Below are positions 10,043 through 20,215 of a stretch of DNA of 64,000 nt, in pieces. Made by a program: the position numbers and the translations under genes. The notes beneath the pieces are model-generated. The model was not told the DNA's origin. It made no database searches and saw nothing but the letters and a program-made list of their open reading frames with translations. Positions within the stretch are counted from its first letter, which is position 1; every line of letters starts with the position of its first letter. This DNA comes from Pantoea cypripedii (GTDB lineage: Bacteria; Pseudomonadota; Gammaproteobacteria; Enterobacterales; Enterobacteriaceae), in NCBI RefSeq assembly GCF_002095535.1, contig NZ_MLJI01000001.1, positions 124,001 through 188,000 on the forward strand, read 5' to 3'.

Positions 10043-10155
10043 TGTCTCCTGATGGCGACGTGTAGTTGTCTGATTTATAACGGTTTTACATATCCTTGCA
10101 TTGACTGTCGCCCGACAGAGACAGCTTTATCCCGGCATGTCGCGCTTTCCCGACA
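10043..10155 (+). promoter_or_regulatory. Three GlrR (QseF)-type activator sites upstream of glmZ
   Basis: The dyad TGTC-N10-GACA recognised by the sigma54 activator GlrR occurs exactly at 10106-10123 and 10138-10155, with a near match (TGTC-N10-GACG) at 10043-10060. Spacing of several such dyads upstream of glmZ/glmY is the known arrangement in enterobacteria. Function here is inferred from sequence. Confidence 0.75.
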
Positions 10156-10186
10156 TGATGCGATAACACCAAAACCCTTCCATTTT

Positions 10187-10199
10187 TAATTCATTGATA
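10187..10199 (-). promoter_or_regulatory. IHF site between GlrR sites and glmZ promoter
   Basis: TAATTCATTGATA matches the reverse complement of the IHF consensus WATCAANNNNTTR at every defined base. It lies between the activator dyads and the -24/-12 promoter, where IHF bending is needed for sigma54 activation. Confidence 0.6.
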
Positions 10200-10229
10200 T
10201 AAAACGAATAAATTCATTTCCTGCCAACC

Positions 10230-10257
10230 TGGCACGACTTATGCAATAATGACACTG
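10230..10257 (+). promoter_or_regulatory. Sigma54-type promoter of glmZ, overlapping a sigma70 -10
   Basis: TGGCACGACTTATGCA (10230-10245) fits the -24/-12 consensus TGGCAC-N5-TTGCA with one mismatch; the -12 GC at 10243-10244 lies 12 bases before the GlmZ 5' end at 10257. AATAAT at 10245-10250 would be a sigma70 -10 for the same start, as reported for glmZ relatives with overlapping promoters, but its -35 is poor. Confidence 0.7.
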
Positions 10258-10455
10258 TAGATGCTCATTCCACCTCTTATGTCTGCTGATGCTGCATAAA
10301 CCTGGGAATGATGCAGAGCCCCTTACGGTACCCGTTGTCCAGCCTGGCAGTATCGCGCAAGCCTTACTGCAGTTAGAAGGACATTACGTTGAGTCGGGTA
10401 CCATCAGTTGTCTTACCGACCTGATCTTACACCTGCTTCTGGCAGGTGTTTTTTT
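10257..10455 (+). ncRNA. glmZ: GlmZ small RNA
   Basis: Hfq-dependent small RNA that base-pairs with the glmS leader and raises glucosamine-6-phosphate synthase; in E. coli it is cleaved by RNase E with RapZ and protected by GlmY. Here the 5' end GTAGATGCTCATTCCA, the block AATGATGCAGAGCC, the segment ATTACGTTGAGT and the pairing region with GTTGTC correspond to E. coli GlmZ. It ends in a stem-loop with seven T at 10430-10455. Length about 199 nt against 207 in E. coli. The position between proM and hemY is also conserved. Parts between the conserved blocks differ, as expected for this RNA. Confidence 0.9.
10430..10455 (+). terminator. Intrinsic terminator of glmZ
   Basis: Stem CACCTGC/GCAGGTG with a 5-base loop, followed by seven T. 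Confidence 0.9.
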
Positions 10456-10498
10456 ATCTGCAAAATGCCAAATCCTGCGGTGGTCTCAATTTCGGCGC

Positions 10499-10522
10499 AA
10501 AAAAAAGCCGGGCGAACCCGGC
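10499..10522 (-). terminator. Intrinsic terminator of hemCDXY
   Basis: Read on the minus strand, GCCGGG/CCCGGC with a 4-base loop is followed by eight T. It lies 28 bases beyond the hemY stop and faces the glmZ terminator. Confidence 0.85.
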
Positions 10523-10549
10523 GTGCACAAAAAAACAACCATAAAAAAA

Positions 10550-11746
10550 TCAGGCGCTGGGATTGTTCTTCAGCGTCAGGAGCAGGCCCTCGCGGCGCAT
10601 CTTAGCCGCCTCTTCCGGGCGATGCAGGCGATCATAAACATCGGCCAGCCATGCATAATCAAAGGCATCCGGGCGTTGTGCCAGCGCCGCCTGGAAGGCT
10701 TCTGCCGCCTGCTGCCATTCACCGTGGCGCATCAGCATCTGGCCCAGTGTGCTATGCAGCAGCGGTGTGGCGCCGTGTTGTTTGATCTGATTGCGCAGGG
10801 CTTTTTCCAGCGATTGTGGATCGCCGCTTTTGATGCGTGGCATCAGCAGCACCAGACGATCGTCATACTGACGTTTCAGGCCATCCAGCACGATAGATTG
10901 CGCGGTATCCGGATCATCACACTCAATCAAATGTTCCGCCATGGCGACCTGCAACGCGGTTTCCTGGCGGGTTTTGCGACTCTGATTTTGCCACCAGCGT
11001 TTCAGACCATCGCTGCCCTGATCGGCCATTGCCTGGTTCATCAGCCCCAGCCATGCCTGCTGCTGCAACGCTGCGCGCTGCGCGTCATTATTAATCTGCA
11101 CTTTCTGCATCGATGGCAGGATATCCAGCAATGCACCCCAGGCTCCGGTACGGATGTAGGCCTGTTCAGCCAGACGCAACACTTCCGGGTGGCGCGGGGC
11201 CACTTCCAGCAGTCGATCGATACCATGACGTGCCGCGTGGTCCTCATTGCGCGCCAGTTGCAGACGAACGCGGGTGATTTCCACCGGAATGGGGTCGTTT
11301 TGCGCCAGTTCCGCTGCACGTTCCAGATGCTGGTTCGCACGGATTTCATCGCCGCGTTGCTGAGCGGCTTCGGCAGCCAGCAGATAGTTAGCAACCGGTT
11401 GATCGGCGTGGTCGGCATCTTTCGACAGCAGTTTCTCAGCCTGTTTGTAATCACCTTCCGCCAGCTTCATCAGCGCAGTTTGCGTCTGGCGCTGTGCACG
11501 GCGGCGCTTACGCCCGGTGAACCAGCCACGGGTGCGGACGCCGGTACGGAACAGACGGCGCAGTACCCATTCAACAAACAGAATCACCAGCAGGCTGAGG
11601 ATCAGGATGATGCACAGACCGGTGACGCTGGTTTCAATATTCCAGTTGTCTGTCTGAATCAGCACATAACCCTGGTGACCAGCAATCATCGGGCCGAGCA
11701 CTACCCCGGCAATCAGCAGCAGAAAAAGGATCAATACTTTCAGCAT
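10550..11746 (-). CDS. hemY: HemY, TPR membrane protein of the hem operon
   Basis: Inner-membrane TPR protein linked to late haem synthesis; it is not the protoporphyrinogen oxidase that bears the same name in other bacteria. The 398-residue product equals E. coli HemY in length. It has two N-terminal membrane helices (residues about 1-20 and 40-62), a basic loop GWFTGRKRRRAQR, then TPR helices (NYLLAAEAAQQRGDE; EVLRLAEQAYIRTG; LGQMLMRHGEWQQAAEAFQAAL). It follows hemX by two bases. The partial haem role is family knowledge, not visible in the sequence. Confidence 0.95.
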   Translation of the reverse strand: MLKVLILFLLLIAGVVLGPMIAGHQGYVLIQTDNWNIETSVTGLCIILILSLLVILFVEWVLRRLFRTGVRTRGWFTGRKRRRAQRQTQTALMKLAEGDYKQAEKLLSKDADHADQPVANYLLAAEAAQQRGDEIRANQHLERAAELAQNDPIPVEITRVRLQLARNEDHAARHGIDRLLEVAPRHPEVLRLAEQAYIRTGAWGALLDILPSMQKVQINNDAQRAALQQQAWLGLMNQAMADQGSDGLKRWWQNQSRKTRQETALQVAMAEHLIECDDPDTAQSIVLDGLKRQYDDRLVLLMPRIKSGDPQSLEKALRNQIKQHGATPLLHSTLGQMLMRHGEWQQAAEAFQAALAQRPDAFDYAWLADVYDRLHRPEEAAKMRREGLLLTLKNNPSA

Positions 11747-11748
11747 GC

Positions 11749-12882
11749 TTAGCCTCCCTGCTGATCAGCCGCAACTGATGGCTGCGCCAGCAAATTACGC
11801 ACGCGGGTCTGCATCAGTTTTTCCAGCAGTGGCTGGCTTTCCAGCGTGTCCGGCACATCCATGGATATGCTCTGCTGGCTCAGCTCATCCAGCTGATCAA
11901 GGAAGGTTTTAGTGGCGGCATCGTTGGTGTCGTACCAGGCGCGTACCCAGGTGGACACCGCATCAATCGACTGTTTATAGATTTCGTCCTGATGACGTGG
12001 CACCGCCTGCGCGGCAATCAACAGGCGCGAACGGATGTTTTCGCGCAGATACACATCCTGATTGGGTGCCAGTAATGGCTGGGCGGTGTTGTCGCGACGA
12101 CGGATGGTGATGAAGTCATCCATAAAGTTGTGCCAGCTTTTCGCCAGGTTTTGTCGCCACTCATGCAGGGAGCCGGAAAGCTCGCCGCCATCGGCATCCA
12201 TCGGCGAATCATCGCTGTCGTTATCGGCCAGACGCAGATTATCGACACCGTTCGACAGTTGATTCAGTTTGAGAATGATGCCGTCGTAATCGACCTGACT
12301 GACCGCAGAGAGGGAACTGATATCCTGGGTCAGGGCGCGACGCACATTCATCACGCTGGGGTCGTTCATCTCAGCAAGGCTGGTGTCAGCACTTTTCAGC
12401 AGGGCAGCGGCGGTGGTGACATCCTGATCGCTCCACAGCTTACGACCCGCCAGTTTGACCAGATAGTCGGCCTGTGCCAGCAGCCAGGTGCGGGTATCGT
12501 TACCCGAAATAGTGGCGACTTTTTGCCGCAGCGCTTCAAGTTCCTTCGCGCTGGCGTCCTGTTGATTACGCGCCTCCTGTAAAGCGCTGTTGGCGCTCTC
12601 CAGTTGCTGCGTCAGCTGTTGTTTATCGCTGCCCAGTTGTTGTTGCAGCGCGCTCAGCTGCTCGTTCAGATCCTGGTTAGTCTGAGCCTGTAAGTCGGCC
12701 TGGTGTTTCCCATTCAGGTAAAGTCCCGCGCCAATCGCCAGCGCAATCACAATTGCTACCGCACCCAGTACCTTGCCATCGCTCTTTTTATTGCGAGGCG
12801 GTTTACCGGCCGGAGGGGTAGCGTTGTCACCCGCTGGGGTAGTCTCATCAACCATGGCGGAGGAGGCTTTTTGTTCCGTCAT
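11749..12882 (-). CDS. hemX: HemX, membrane protein of the hem operon
   Basis: Bitopic inner-membrane protein once called a uroporphyrinogen methyltransferase; no methyltransferase motif is visible. Recent work relates it to HemY and regulation of haem synthesis. The 377 residues start with a Pro/Ala-rich cytoplasmic tail, a membrane helix ([19 protein letters not shown], about 38-56), a Gln-rich coiled coil (about 60-125) and a helical periplasmic domain. It lies between hemD and hemY, 23 bases after hemD. It is somewhat shorter than E. coli HemX (393). Confidence 0.93.
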   Translation of the reverse strand: MTEQKASSAMVDETTPAGDNATPPAGKPPRNKKSDGKVLGAVAIVIALAIGAGLYLNGKHQADLQAQTNQDLNEQLSALQQQLGSDKQQLTQQLESANSALQEARNQQDASAKELEALRQKVATISGNDTRTWLLAQADYLVKLAGRKLWSDQDVTTAAALLKSADTSLAEMNDPSVMNVRRALTQDISSLSAVSQVDYDGIILKLNQLSNGVDNLRLADNDSDDSPMDADGGELSGSLHEWRQNLAKSWHNFMDDFITIRRRDNTAQPLLAPNQDVYLRENIRSRLLIAAQAVPRHQDEIYKQSIDAVSTWVRAWYDTNDAATKTFLDQLDELSQQSISMDVPDTLESQPLLEKLMQTRVRNLLAQPSVAADQQGG

Positions 12883-12905
12883 TGCGGCTCATCCCAATGT
12901 TAAGT

Positions 12906-13646
12906 TCAGCGTAACGCACGCAGCAGCGCATCGTTATCGGCACCATCGGCTACCTCAATATCCTGCCAGCCCATGCTGGCTGCCAGGGTAGCCAAACGTT
13001 CACTGACGACCAGCAGCCGACAGTGTAATAACCATTCCCGCCGATCGATTGGCGGAAACAGCCCAAACAGTTGTTGTAACATTTCGCCGCTGGTCACTAC
13101 CAGCGTCGTAATCCCGCGATCGCGCCAGCGACGACCTTCAACCGCGCCGTCATAATACTTTTCACAGCGCTGATAACATTCACAATAACGGACATCGACA
13201 CCGCGTTCCGTCAGAGTATCCGCCAGCAACTCGCGGCCTGGACTGCCGCGCAGAATTAAGGCGCGCTTGCCGCTGACTTTTTGCAGACGGTTCAGGCGCA
13301 CCAGTTCTTCACTGGTTTCCCGCGCATGAGGATAGTCTACTTTCAGATTACTGACGGTATGCAGTGCCAGTGCGGTGCTGCGACCGATGGCGTAATAATC
13401 GAGCTGTGTGGGCCAGGCAAAACCCTGACGCTGCAAGGCGGGGTGGGCAAAGGTCACCACCTGCTGTGACAGCAAAAACACCAGGTCGTCAGGTTGCAGG
13501 TCAGAAAGTTGTTGTGGCAAATCATCGACATCGCGACCCGGCGTGAACTCAATCAGCGGCAGGCTCCACGCCAGTTTCCCCTGGGTTCGCAATCGCGCGA
13601 CCAGTTCGCTGGCAGCAGGCTCGGGACGGGTCACGAGGATGGTCAT
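12906..13646 (-). CDS. hemD: Uroporphyrinogen-III synthase
   Basis: Cyclises hydroxymethylbilane with inversion of ring D to give uroporphyrinogen III. The 246 residues match E. coli HemD in length and have the family start [15 protein letters not shown], the mid-protein [13 protein letters not shown] and [14 protein letters not shown] blocks, and a C-terminal [10 protein letters not shown]. Its ATG overlaps the hemC stop by four bases, so the two consecutive pathway enzymes are translationally coupled. Confidence 0.96.
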   Translation of the reverse strand: MTILVTRPEPAASELVARLRTQGKLAWSLPLIEFTPGRDVDDLPQQLSDLQPDDLVFLLSQQVVTFAHPALQRQGFAWPTQLDYYAIGRSTALALHTVSNLKVDYPHARETSEELVRLNRLQKVSGKRALILRGSPGRELLADTLTERGVDVRYCECYQRCEKYYDGAVEGRRWRDRGITTLVVTSGEMLQQLFGLFPPIDRREWLLHCRLLVVSERLATLAASMGWQDIEVADGADNDALLRALR

Positions 13647-14587
13647 GCGGGTGGCTGTCCCTGATAGACCTCGCGCAGAATGTCGCGTGCGCCATTTTCC
13701 AGCAGTTCTTCCGCCAGTGAAATGCCCATCTGTTCGGCCTGATCGCGCGGGCCACGGCGTTCACCGCTGATCATCTGGCTGCCATCGGGCGAACCGACCA
13801 GACCACGCAGCCACAACTGATCGCCTTCTTCCAGCACGGCAAAGCTGCCAATCGGTACCTGGCAACCGCCTTCGAGACGGGTATTCATCGCACGTTCGGC
13901 GCGTACGCAAACGGCGGTATCGCCATCATTCAGCGCCTGCAACAGGCCTATCAGTTCGGCATCGTCGAGACGGCACTCAATACCCACTGCGCCCTGGCCC
14001 ACGGCAGGTAACGACAGTTCCGCCGGTAAGGCCAGACGGATGCGGTCTTCCAGCCCAAGGCGTATCAGCCCGGCCGCAGCGAGGATAATCGCATCATAGT
14101 CACCGGCATCCAGTTTGCTAAGGCGGGTACCCACATTGCCGCGCAACGAGCGAATCACCAGGTCGGGACGGCGGGCGCTGAGCTGGCATTGACGACGTAA
14201 GCTGGAAGTACCGACTACCGCGCCCTGTGGCAGGGCATCGATGGAGTCATAATGATTGGAGACGAAGGCATCGCGCGGATCTTCGCGCTCGCAGATGGTG
14301 ACCAGGCCGAGTCCTTCCGGGAAATCCACCGGCACATCCTTCATAGAATGCACGGCGAGGTCGGCGCGGTTTTCCAGCATCGCCAGTTCCAGTTCCTTGA
14401 CGAAAAGCCCTTTTCCTCCCACCTTAGCGAGCGGCGTATCAAGGATAACATCACCTTTGGTGACCATCGGAACCAGTTCCACGCGCAGACCCGGATGGGC
14501 TGCCATCAGGCGCTGCTGGACATATTGTGCCTGCCAAAGCGCCAGGGGACTTTGTCTTGTAGCAATTCTGAAAATTTTGTCTAACAT
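13643..14587 (-). CDS. hemC: Porphobilinogen deaminase (hydroxymethylbilane synthase)
   Basis: Joins four porphobilinogens to hydroxymethylbilane using a covalently bound dipyrromethane cofactor. The 314-residue protein shows [14 protein letters not shown] at the start, the catalytic Asp in [12 protein letters not shown] (about 84), the arginine-rich [11 protein letters not shown] and [11 protein letters not shown] segments, and the cofactor cysteine in [10 protein letters not shown] (about 243). I chose the start giving [12 protein letters not shown], as in E. coli; an ATG four codons upstream (14599) is in frame but not family-conserved. It is divergent from cyaA. Confidence 0.97.
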   Translation of the reverse strand: MLDKIFRIATRQSPLALWQAQYVQQRLMAAHPGLRVELVPMVTKGDVILDTPLAKVGGKGLFVKELELAMLENRADLAVHSMKDVPVDFPEGLGLVTICEREDPRDAFVSNHYDSIDALPQGAVVGTSSLRRQCQLSARRPDLVIRSLRGNVGTRLSKLDAGDYDAIILAAAGLIRLGLEDRIRLALPAELSLPAVGQGAVGIECRLDDAELIGLLQALNDGDTAVCVRAERAMNTRLEGGCQVPIGSFAVLEEGDQLWLRGLVGSPDGSQMISGERRGPRDQAEQMGISLAEELLENGARDILREVYQGQPPA

Positions 14588-14763
14588 GCTGTTAACCATT
14601 TTGATCGTTCACCGAATATCCTATCATCGATAACGGAATGCTGTCAGATTTCACCGCGTTCTCCGGGAAACATTCTGTGGTCTTAGTCCGAAAACACAGG
14701 GTAGAGTTCGGAACGTGCTAAACTGTTAGGTAGCGCAACTTTCTTTACGGTCAATCTGCCAGG

Positions 14764-14779
14764 TGTTAGATTGATCACG
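14764..14779 (+). promoter_or_regulatory. CRP site in the cyaA promoter region
   Basis: TGTTA-GATTGA-TCACG fits the CRP consensus TGTGA-N6-TCACA in eight of ten conserved positions, and the surrounding AGGT...TTTC is the same as in the E. coli cyaA promoter. There CRP-cAMP represses cyaA, a feedback loop. The site lies 92 bases before the UUG start. Confidence 0.8.
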
Positions 14780-14870
14780 TTTCCAGCAATAATTTGCCCG
14801 ACATCTTTATTATTAAGTGGCAGATTTCGGAAACAGGGTGCTTAACACTGGGACAATCAGGCGAAACGTC

Positions 14871-17429
14871 TTGTACCTCTACATTGAGACACTGAAACAG
14901 AGACTGGATGCTATCAACCAGCTGCGCGTTGACCGCGCGCTGGCTGCGATGGGACCTGCTTTCCAGCACGTCTACAGTCTGCTGCCGACATTACTACATT
15001 ATCATCATCCGCTGATGCCGGGTTACCTTGAGGGTAACGTTCCACATGGCATCAGCTTTTACACGCCTGATGAAAACCAGCAGCAGCTGTTGCAGGAGCT
15101 GGCGGGTCGTCAGCCGCTCAACCTCAGCACTGATGCCAAAGGCGAAATGCCGATCACCGGCATTTATTCCATGGGCAGCACCTCATCGGTCGGTCAGAAC
15201 AGCGTGTCCGATCTCGATATCTGGGTGTGCCACCAATCCTGGCTGGATAATGAAGAACGCCTCAACCTGCAACGTAAATGTACGCTGTTGCAGAAGTGGT
15301 GTGTCTCGATGGGCGTGGAAGTCAGCTTCTTCCTGATTGATGAGAACCGTTTCCGTCATAACGAAAGCGGCAGTCTCGGTGCGGAAGATTGCGGCTCGAC
15401 CCAACATATTTTGCTGCTGGATGAGTTTTACCGTACCGCCGTGCGTATGGCGGGTAAACGCATTCTGTGGAACATGGTGCCCGGCGAAGAGGAGCACCAT
15501 TATGATGATTACGTCATGTCGCTTTACGCGCAGGGCGTTCTGACGCCAAACGAATGGCTCGATCTCGGTGGCCTTGGCACCTTGTCGGCGGAAGAGTACT
15601 TCGGTGCCAGCCTGTGGCAGTTGTATAAAAGTATCGACTCCCCCTACAAAGCAGTGCTGAAAACCCTGCTGCTGGAAGCCTATAGCTGGGAATATCCCAA
15701 CACCCAACTGCTGGCGATGGATATCAAGCAACGCCTGCACGATGGCGAAATCGTCTGCTTCGGCCTTGATCCTTACTGCATGATGCTGGAGCGCGTGACG
15801 CGCTACCTTACCAGCATTGACGATTTGGCGCGTCTCGACCTGGTACGTCGCTGCTTCTATCTTAAAGTCTGTGAAAAACTCTCCAGCGAAGAAAACCATC
15901 ATCGCTCGGGCTGGCGACGTGAAATTTTATCGCAGCTGGTGCGTGAGTGGGGCTGGGATGATGAGAAGCTGACGGTGCTGGATAACCGTGCGCAGTGGAA
16001 AATCGAACGCGTGCGTGAAGCACACAATGAATTGCTGGATGCGATGATGCAAAGCTATCGCAACCTGATCCGCTTTGCCCGTCGTAACAATTTAAGTGTC
16101 AGCGCCAGCCCGCAGGATATCGGTGTGCTGACGCGTAAACTGTATGCCGCGTTTGAAGCGCTGCCGGGTAAAGTGACGCTGGTTAACCCGCAGATCTCCC
16201 CGGACCTGTCAGAACCGAATCTGACCTTTATTCATGTCCCGGCGGGCCGGGCCAATCGTGCGGGCTGGTATCTGTATAACCAGTCGCCGGATATGAGCTC
16301 CATCATCAGCCATCAGCCGCTGGAATATAACCGCTACCTGAACAAACTGGTGGCGTGGGCGTGGTTCAATGGGCTGCTGACCAGCAAAACCCGTCTGCAT
16401 ATTAAAGGCAACGAATTCTGTGACCTGCCGCGTTTGCAGGAGCTGGTGAATGATGTCTCGCATCATTTCCCGCTGCGCGTACCGGCACCGACGCCGAAAG
16501 CGCTCTATAGCCCGTGTGAAATTCGTCATCTGGCGATTATCGTCAACCTCGAACATGATCCCACCTCGGCATTCCGCAATCAGGTGGTGCATTTTGATTT
16601 CCGTAAGCTGGATGTGTTCAGTTTCGGTCAGCAGCAGCAATGCCTGATTGGCAGCATCGATCTGCTGTACCGTAACTCGTGGAATGAGGTGCGTACCCTG
16701 CATTTCAACGGTGAACAGGCGATGATCGAAGCCCTGAAAACCATTCTCGGTAAAATGCATCAGGATGCGGCCCCGCCGGATACGGTGGAAGTGTTCTGCT
16801 ACAGCCAGCATCTGCGCGGACTGATTCGTACCCGTGTCCAGCAACTGGTGTCGGAATGCATCGAACTGCGCCTTTCCAGTACGCGTCAGGAGCCGGGCCG
16901 TTTCAAAGCGTTGCGCATGGCGGGACAAACCTGGGGACTGTTCTTTGAACGCATGAGCGTGTCGGTGCAGAAACTGGAAAACGCGGTCGAATTCTATGGC
17001 GCGATTTCTAACAACAAGCTGCACGGCCTGTCGATTAAAGTGGAGTCGAATCAGACGCCGCTGCCGCCAGTGGTGAATGGCTATGCCAGCGAAGGCATCA
17101 TTCAGTTCTTCTTCGAAGACACCAATGATGACCGTGGCTTCAACATTTATATCCTTGATGAAAGCAATCGCGTTGAGGTGTATCACCATTGCGAAGGCAG
17201 CAAAGAGGAACTGGTGCGTGACGTCAGCCGTTTTTATTCGTCATCACATGACCGTTTCACTTACGGCTCCAGTTTTATCAATTTCAACCTGCCGCAGTTT
17301 TATCAAATTGTGAATACCGGCGATCGCTTTCAGGTGATCCCGTTCCGCAGCCAGACCCTGACGCAGCTTTGCGCCACACAGCCTGACAACGACAACGGCG
17401 ATTTCCAGCCACGCTATCAAATGCACTGA
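14871..17429 (+). CDS. cyaA: Adenylate cyclase (class I)
   Basis: Makes cAMP from ATP; activity in enterobacteria responds to EIIA-Glc. The 852-residue protein has the N-terminal nucleotidyltransferase core with GSTSSVGQ and [10 protein letters not shown] (metal-binding Asp residues around 114-116) and conserved [13 protein letters not shown] and [16 protein letters not shown] blocks; the C-terminal regulatory part is also conserved ([15 protein letters not shown]). The start is the TTG at 14871 giving (M)[15 protein letters not shown], the same rare start used in E. coli; it limits translation there. The frame is open upstream without a better start. The C-terminal tail differs from E. coli. 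Confidence 0.96.
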   Translation: MYLYIETLKQRLDAINQLRVDRALAAMGPAFQHVYSLLPTLLHYHHPLMPGYLEGNVPHGISFYTPDENQQQLLQELAGRQPLNLSTDAKGEMPITGIYSMGSTSSVGQNSVSDLDIWVCHQSWLDNEERLNLQRKCTLLQKWCVSMGVEVSFFLIDENRFRHNESGSLGAEDCGSTQHILLLDEFYRTAVRMAGKRILWNMVPGEEEHHYDDYVMSLYAQGVLTPNEWLDLGGLGTLSAEEYFGASLWQLYKSIDSPYKAVLKTLLLEAYSWEYPNTQLLAMDIKQRLHDGEIVCFGLDPYCMMLERVTRYLTSIDDLARLDLVRRCFYLKVCEKLSSEENHHRSGWRREILSQLVREWGWDDEKLTVLDNRAQWKIERVREAHNELLDAMMQSYRNLIRFARRNNLSVSASPQDIGVLTRKLYAAFEALPGKVTLVNPQISPDLSEPNLTFIHVPAGRANRAGWYLYNQSPDMSSIISHQPLEYNRYLNKLVAWAWFNGLLTSKTRLHIKGNEFCDLPRLQELVNDVSHHFPLRVPAPTPKALYSPCEIRHLAIIVNLEHDPTSAFRNQVVHFDFRKLDVFSFGQQQQCLIGSIDLLYRNSWNEVRTLHFNGEQAMIEALKTILGKMHQDAAPPDTVEVFCYSQHLRGLIRTRVQQLVSECIELRLSSTRQEPGRFKALRMAGQTWGLFFERMSVSVQKLENAVEFYGAISNNKLHGLSIKVESNQTPLPPVVNGYASEGIIQFFFEDTNDDRGFNIYILDESNRVEVYHHCEGSKEELVRDVSRFYSSSHDRFTYGSSFINFNLPQFYQIVNTGDRFQVIPFRSQTLTQLCATQPDNDNGDFQPRYQMH

Positions 17430-17550
17430 TCCTGCCCGCCCGCGCGTGGCAGGTGTCAGACCTGTAACGCGATTGCGGGTATTTCCTGTTGCTTTTACAA
17501 CGTCAACTGCGATGATAAGCATCTAGGTAAGGACAGAAAGAGCAGACAGA

Positions 17551-17754
17551 ATGAGACAATTGATAAGTCAGCTGGGTATGGTGCTGGCACTGGTCAGCCT
17601 GTCAGGCTGTGGCCTGAAAGGACCGCTGTATTTCCCGCCCAAAGATCAGCCGCAAAAGACCAACACACAGGTGACTGAGCAGCAGCAGAAAGCGGCTTCA
17701 GCTGCGGATGTGGGTGGTTTGGTCACCCAAAAATCAGGTATGCAGGCGAACTAA
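17551..17754 (+). CDS. lptM: LptM, small lipoprotein of LPS transport
   Basis: A 67-residue lipoprotein (formerly YifL) that helps LptD mature at the outer membrane in E. coli. A signal peptide of about 19 residues ends in the lipobox LSGC, followed by the conserved GLKGPLYFPP and a Gln-rich tail. A possible promoter (TTGCTT 17489-17494, TGATAA 17513-17518) precedes it. In E. coli cyaY lies between cyaA and this gene; here only 121 bases without a gene are present. Confidence 0.93.
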   Translation: MRQLISQLGMVLALVSLSGCGLKGPLYFPPKDQPQKTNTQVTEQQQKAASAADVGGLVTQKSGMQAN

Positions 17755-17784
17755 TCTCCTATGAGTAATCCGGCGGAGCAGAAA

Positions 17785-18609
17785 ATGCAGTTCTCGAAAA
17801 TGCACGGTCTCGGCAACGATTTCATGGTTGTGGACGCCGTGACGCAAAACGTCTTTTTTTCGCCGGAGCTGATTCGCCGTCTGGCGGATCGCCACCTGGG
17901 GATCGGTTTCGATCAACTGCTGATCGTCGAGCCACCCTACGATCCGGACCTCGATTTCCACTATCGTATTTTCAACGCCGACGGCAGTGAAGTAGCGCAG
18001 TGCGGCAACGGCGCGCGCTGCTTTGCTCGTTTTGTCCGGCTGAAAGGTTTGACCAACAAAAGCGACATTCGCGTCAGTACGCAAACCGGGCGCATGGTGT
18101 TGAGCGTCACCAATGATGAACTGGTGCGCGTTAACATGGGTGAACCCAACTTCGACCCGCAGCAAGTGCCTTTCCGGGCCAACAAAGCCGAGAACCTGTA
18201 TCTGCTGCGCGTGGCGGATCAGACGGTGATGTTTGGTGCTGTTTCGATGGGTAACCCGCACTGCGTGATCCAGGTCGAGAGCGTGAAAACCGCGCCAGTG
18301 GAAACGCTGGGTCCGATTCTGGAAAGCCATGAGCGTTTCCCGGAACGCGTCAACGTCGGCTTTATGGAAGTGGTCAATCGGGAACACATTCGTCTGCGCG
18401 TTTATGAACGCGGCGCGGGTGAAACTCAGGCATGCGGCAGTGGCGCTTGTGCTGCTGTCGCCTGCGGTATTCAGCAGGGCATTCTGGCGGAAAAAGTCCG
18501 TGTCGATCTGCCTGGTGGAACGCTGCATATTGCCTGGAAAGGGGCCGGTCAACCGCTGTTTATGACCGGGCCAGCCACACACGTCTACGATGGGTTTATT
18601 CATCTATGA
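17785..18609 (+). CDS. dapF: Diaminopimelate epimerase
   Basis: Interconverts LL- and meso-diaminopimelate for lysine and peptidoglycan synthesis. The 274 residues match E. coli in length, with catalytic cysteines in [13 protein letters not shown] (about 73) and [11 protein letters not shown] (about 217). The ATG at 17785 has GGAG at 17774-17777 and gives [13 protein letters not shown]; an in-frame ATG at 17761 lacks a ribosome site and is rejected. Overlaps yigA by ATGA. Confidence 0.97.
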   Translation: MQFSKMHGLGNDFMVVDAVTQNVFFSPELIRRLADRHLGIGFDQLLIVEPPYDPDLDFHYRIFNADGSEVAQCGNGARCFARFVRLKGLTNKSDIRVSTQTGRMVLSVTNDELVRVNMGEPNFDPQQVPFRANKAENLYLLRVADQTVMFGAVSMGNPHCVIQVESVKTAPVETLGPILESHERFPERVNVGFMEVVNREHIRLRVYERGAGETQACGSGACAAVACGIQQGILAEKVRVDLPGGTLHIAWKGAGQPLFMTGPATHVYDGFIHL

Positions 18610-19310
18610 AAAATGTCGAAGAGCAGACCGACAGCGCGGTGCTGCTGGACGATCAGGCGGTCAGCACGTATCTGCGTCAGAACCCCGATTTCTTTATTCG
18701 CAATGCGCGGCAGGTCGAACAGATGATGGTGCCGCATCCGGTACGCGGCAGCGTGTCGCTGGTCGAGTGGCATATGGCGCGGCAACGCAACCATATTCAG
18801 CAGCTGGAAGAGGAGATCACCCTGTTGATGGAACAGGCAACCGCCAACCATCAGCTGTTTGATCGCCTGCTGTCGTTGCAGGGCCATCTGGCCACTGCCG
18901 ATAGTTTGCAGGATATGCTGACTCGTCTGCATCGCTGGGCGCGTGAGCTGGGTCTGGCGGGTGCCAATGTGCGGCTGTTCAGCGATAAATGGCACATTGG
19001 CGCGCCGTCCGATTTCACCCAACTGGGTCTGTCACGCCAGGCGTTTGAACCGTTACGGATTCAGCGCTTCGGTGACGAGCAGCATTATCTCGGCCACCTG
19101 AATGGCCCGGAACTGTTGCTGCTGTTGCCGCAGGCGAAAGCTATCGGCTCGGTAGCGATGTCGCTGATGGGCGATCGCGGTGAGCTGGGCGTATTAATCT
19201 TTAGCAGCCGTGACAACCAGCATTATCAGGCCGGGATGGGAACGCTGCTGCTGCAACATCTGGCGCTGATGCTGCCGGAATTGCTGTCACGCTGGGTAGA
19301 GCGTGCATGA
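18606..19310 (+). CDS. yigA: DUF484 protein YigA
   Basis: Protein of unknown function with a GAF-like fold, found between dapF and xerC across enterobacteria. The 234 residues show the DUF484 marks: [12 protein letters not shown] near the N terminus, [23 protein letters not shown] followed by a short coiled region, and [16 protein letters not shown] at the end. The start at 18606 overlaps the dapF stop; the longer upstream frame lies within dapF. The operon position suggests a link with XerC, but none is shown by sequence. Confidence 0.93.
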   Translation: MKNVEEQTDSAVLLDDQAVSTYLRQNPDFFIRNARQVEQMMVPHPVRGSVSLVEWHMARQRNHIQQLEEEITLLMEQATANHQLFDRLLSLQGHLATADSLQDMLTRLHRWARELGLAGANVRLFSDKWHIGAPSDFTQLGLSRQAFEPLRIQRFGDEQHYLGHLNGPELLLLLPQAKAIGSVAMSLMGDRGELGVLIFSSRDNQHYQAGMGTLLLQHLALMLPELLSRWVERA

Positions 19311-20215
19311 GTAGTGACAGCCCGCTGCTGCCTGCCGTTGAGGGCTTTCTGCGTTACCTGAAAGTGGAGCGCCAGCTCAGCCCGTTGACGCAGGAAAATT
19401 ATGCGCGCCAGCTTAAGGTGATTATCAGCCAGGCCGATGAGATGAAAATCACCGCCTGGAGCCAGCTGGAACCGGCGCAGGTGCGCAACATCGCCGCCCG
19501 CAGCCGTCGCGCGGGTTTAGGCCCGAGCAGCCTGGCGTTACGTATGTCGGCATTGCGCAGTTTTCTTGACTGGCAGGTCAGACAGGGCCAGTTGAGCGGC
19601 AATCCGGCAAAAGGGATCTCTACTCCGCGTAATGCGCGCCATCTGCCGAAAAATATGGATGTCGATGAGGTTAACCAGCTGCTGGAAATTGACCTCAACG
19701 ATCCGCTGGCGGTGCGCGATCGCGCCATGCTGGAAACCATGTACGGCGGTGGATTGCGTCTGTCGGAACTGGTGAATATGGATCTGCGCCATCTCGATCT
19801 CGACAGCGGTGAGGTCCGGGTGGTGGGTAAAGGCAGTAAAGAGCGGCAGGTACCGATTGGTGGCACCGCCGTGACCTGGCTGCAGCACTGGCTGCCGTTG
19901 CGCGACAGCTTTGCGCCGCAGGATGATGCGGTGTTTGTCTCCAATCGCGGCAGCCGTATTTCTGCGCGTAACGTGCAGAAACGCTTCGCCGAATGGGGCA
20001 TTAAACAGGGCGTTGCCAGCCATATCCACCCGCATAAACTGCGCCACTCCTTTGCTACCCATTTGCTGGAATCGAGCGGCGATTTACGCGCGGTGCAGGA
20101 GCTGCTCGGCCACGCCAATCTCTCGACCACGCAAATCTATACCCATCTTGATTTCCAGCATCTGGCAACGGTGTACGATTCAGCCCATCCGCGTGCCAAA
20201 CGAGGAAAGTCGTAA
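19307..20215 (+). CDS. xerC: Tyrosine recombinase XerC
   Basis: With XerD resolves chromosome dimers at dif. The 302-residue protein has an N-terminal SAM-like core-binding domain and a catalytic domain with all six conserved residues: Arg in GGLRLSEL (about 150), Lys in GKGSKERQ (about 174), His and Arg in [10 protein letters not shown] (about 243-246), His in LGHANLS (about 269) and the Tyr nucleophile in TQIYTHLDF (about 278). Overlaps yigA by ATGA and yigB by one base. Confidence 0.97.
   Translation: MSSDSPLLPAVEGFLRYLKVERQLSPLTQENYARQLKVIISQADEMKITAWSQLEPAQVRNIAARSRRAGLGPSSLALRMSALRSFLDWQVRQGQLSGNPAKGISTPRNARHLPKNMDVDEVNQLLEIDLNDPLAVRDRAMLETMYGGGLRLSELVNMDLRHLDLDSGEVRVVGKGSKERQVPIGGTAVTWLQHWLPLRDSFAPQDDAVFVSNRGSRISARNVQKRFAEWGIKQGVASHIHPHKLRHSFATHLLESSGDLRAVQELLGHANLSTTQIYTHLDFQHLATVYDSAHPRAKRGKS

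Noticed and set aside
10289..11752. A 487-codon open frame on the plus strand
   Set aside because: It lies antisense to hemY and runs through GlmZ; its predicted protein has no family features, while hemY matches its family from end to end.
16209..17189. A 326-codon open frame on the minus strand
   Set aside because: Antisense to the conserved C-terminal part of cyaA, with no ribosome site or family features.
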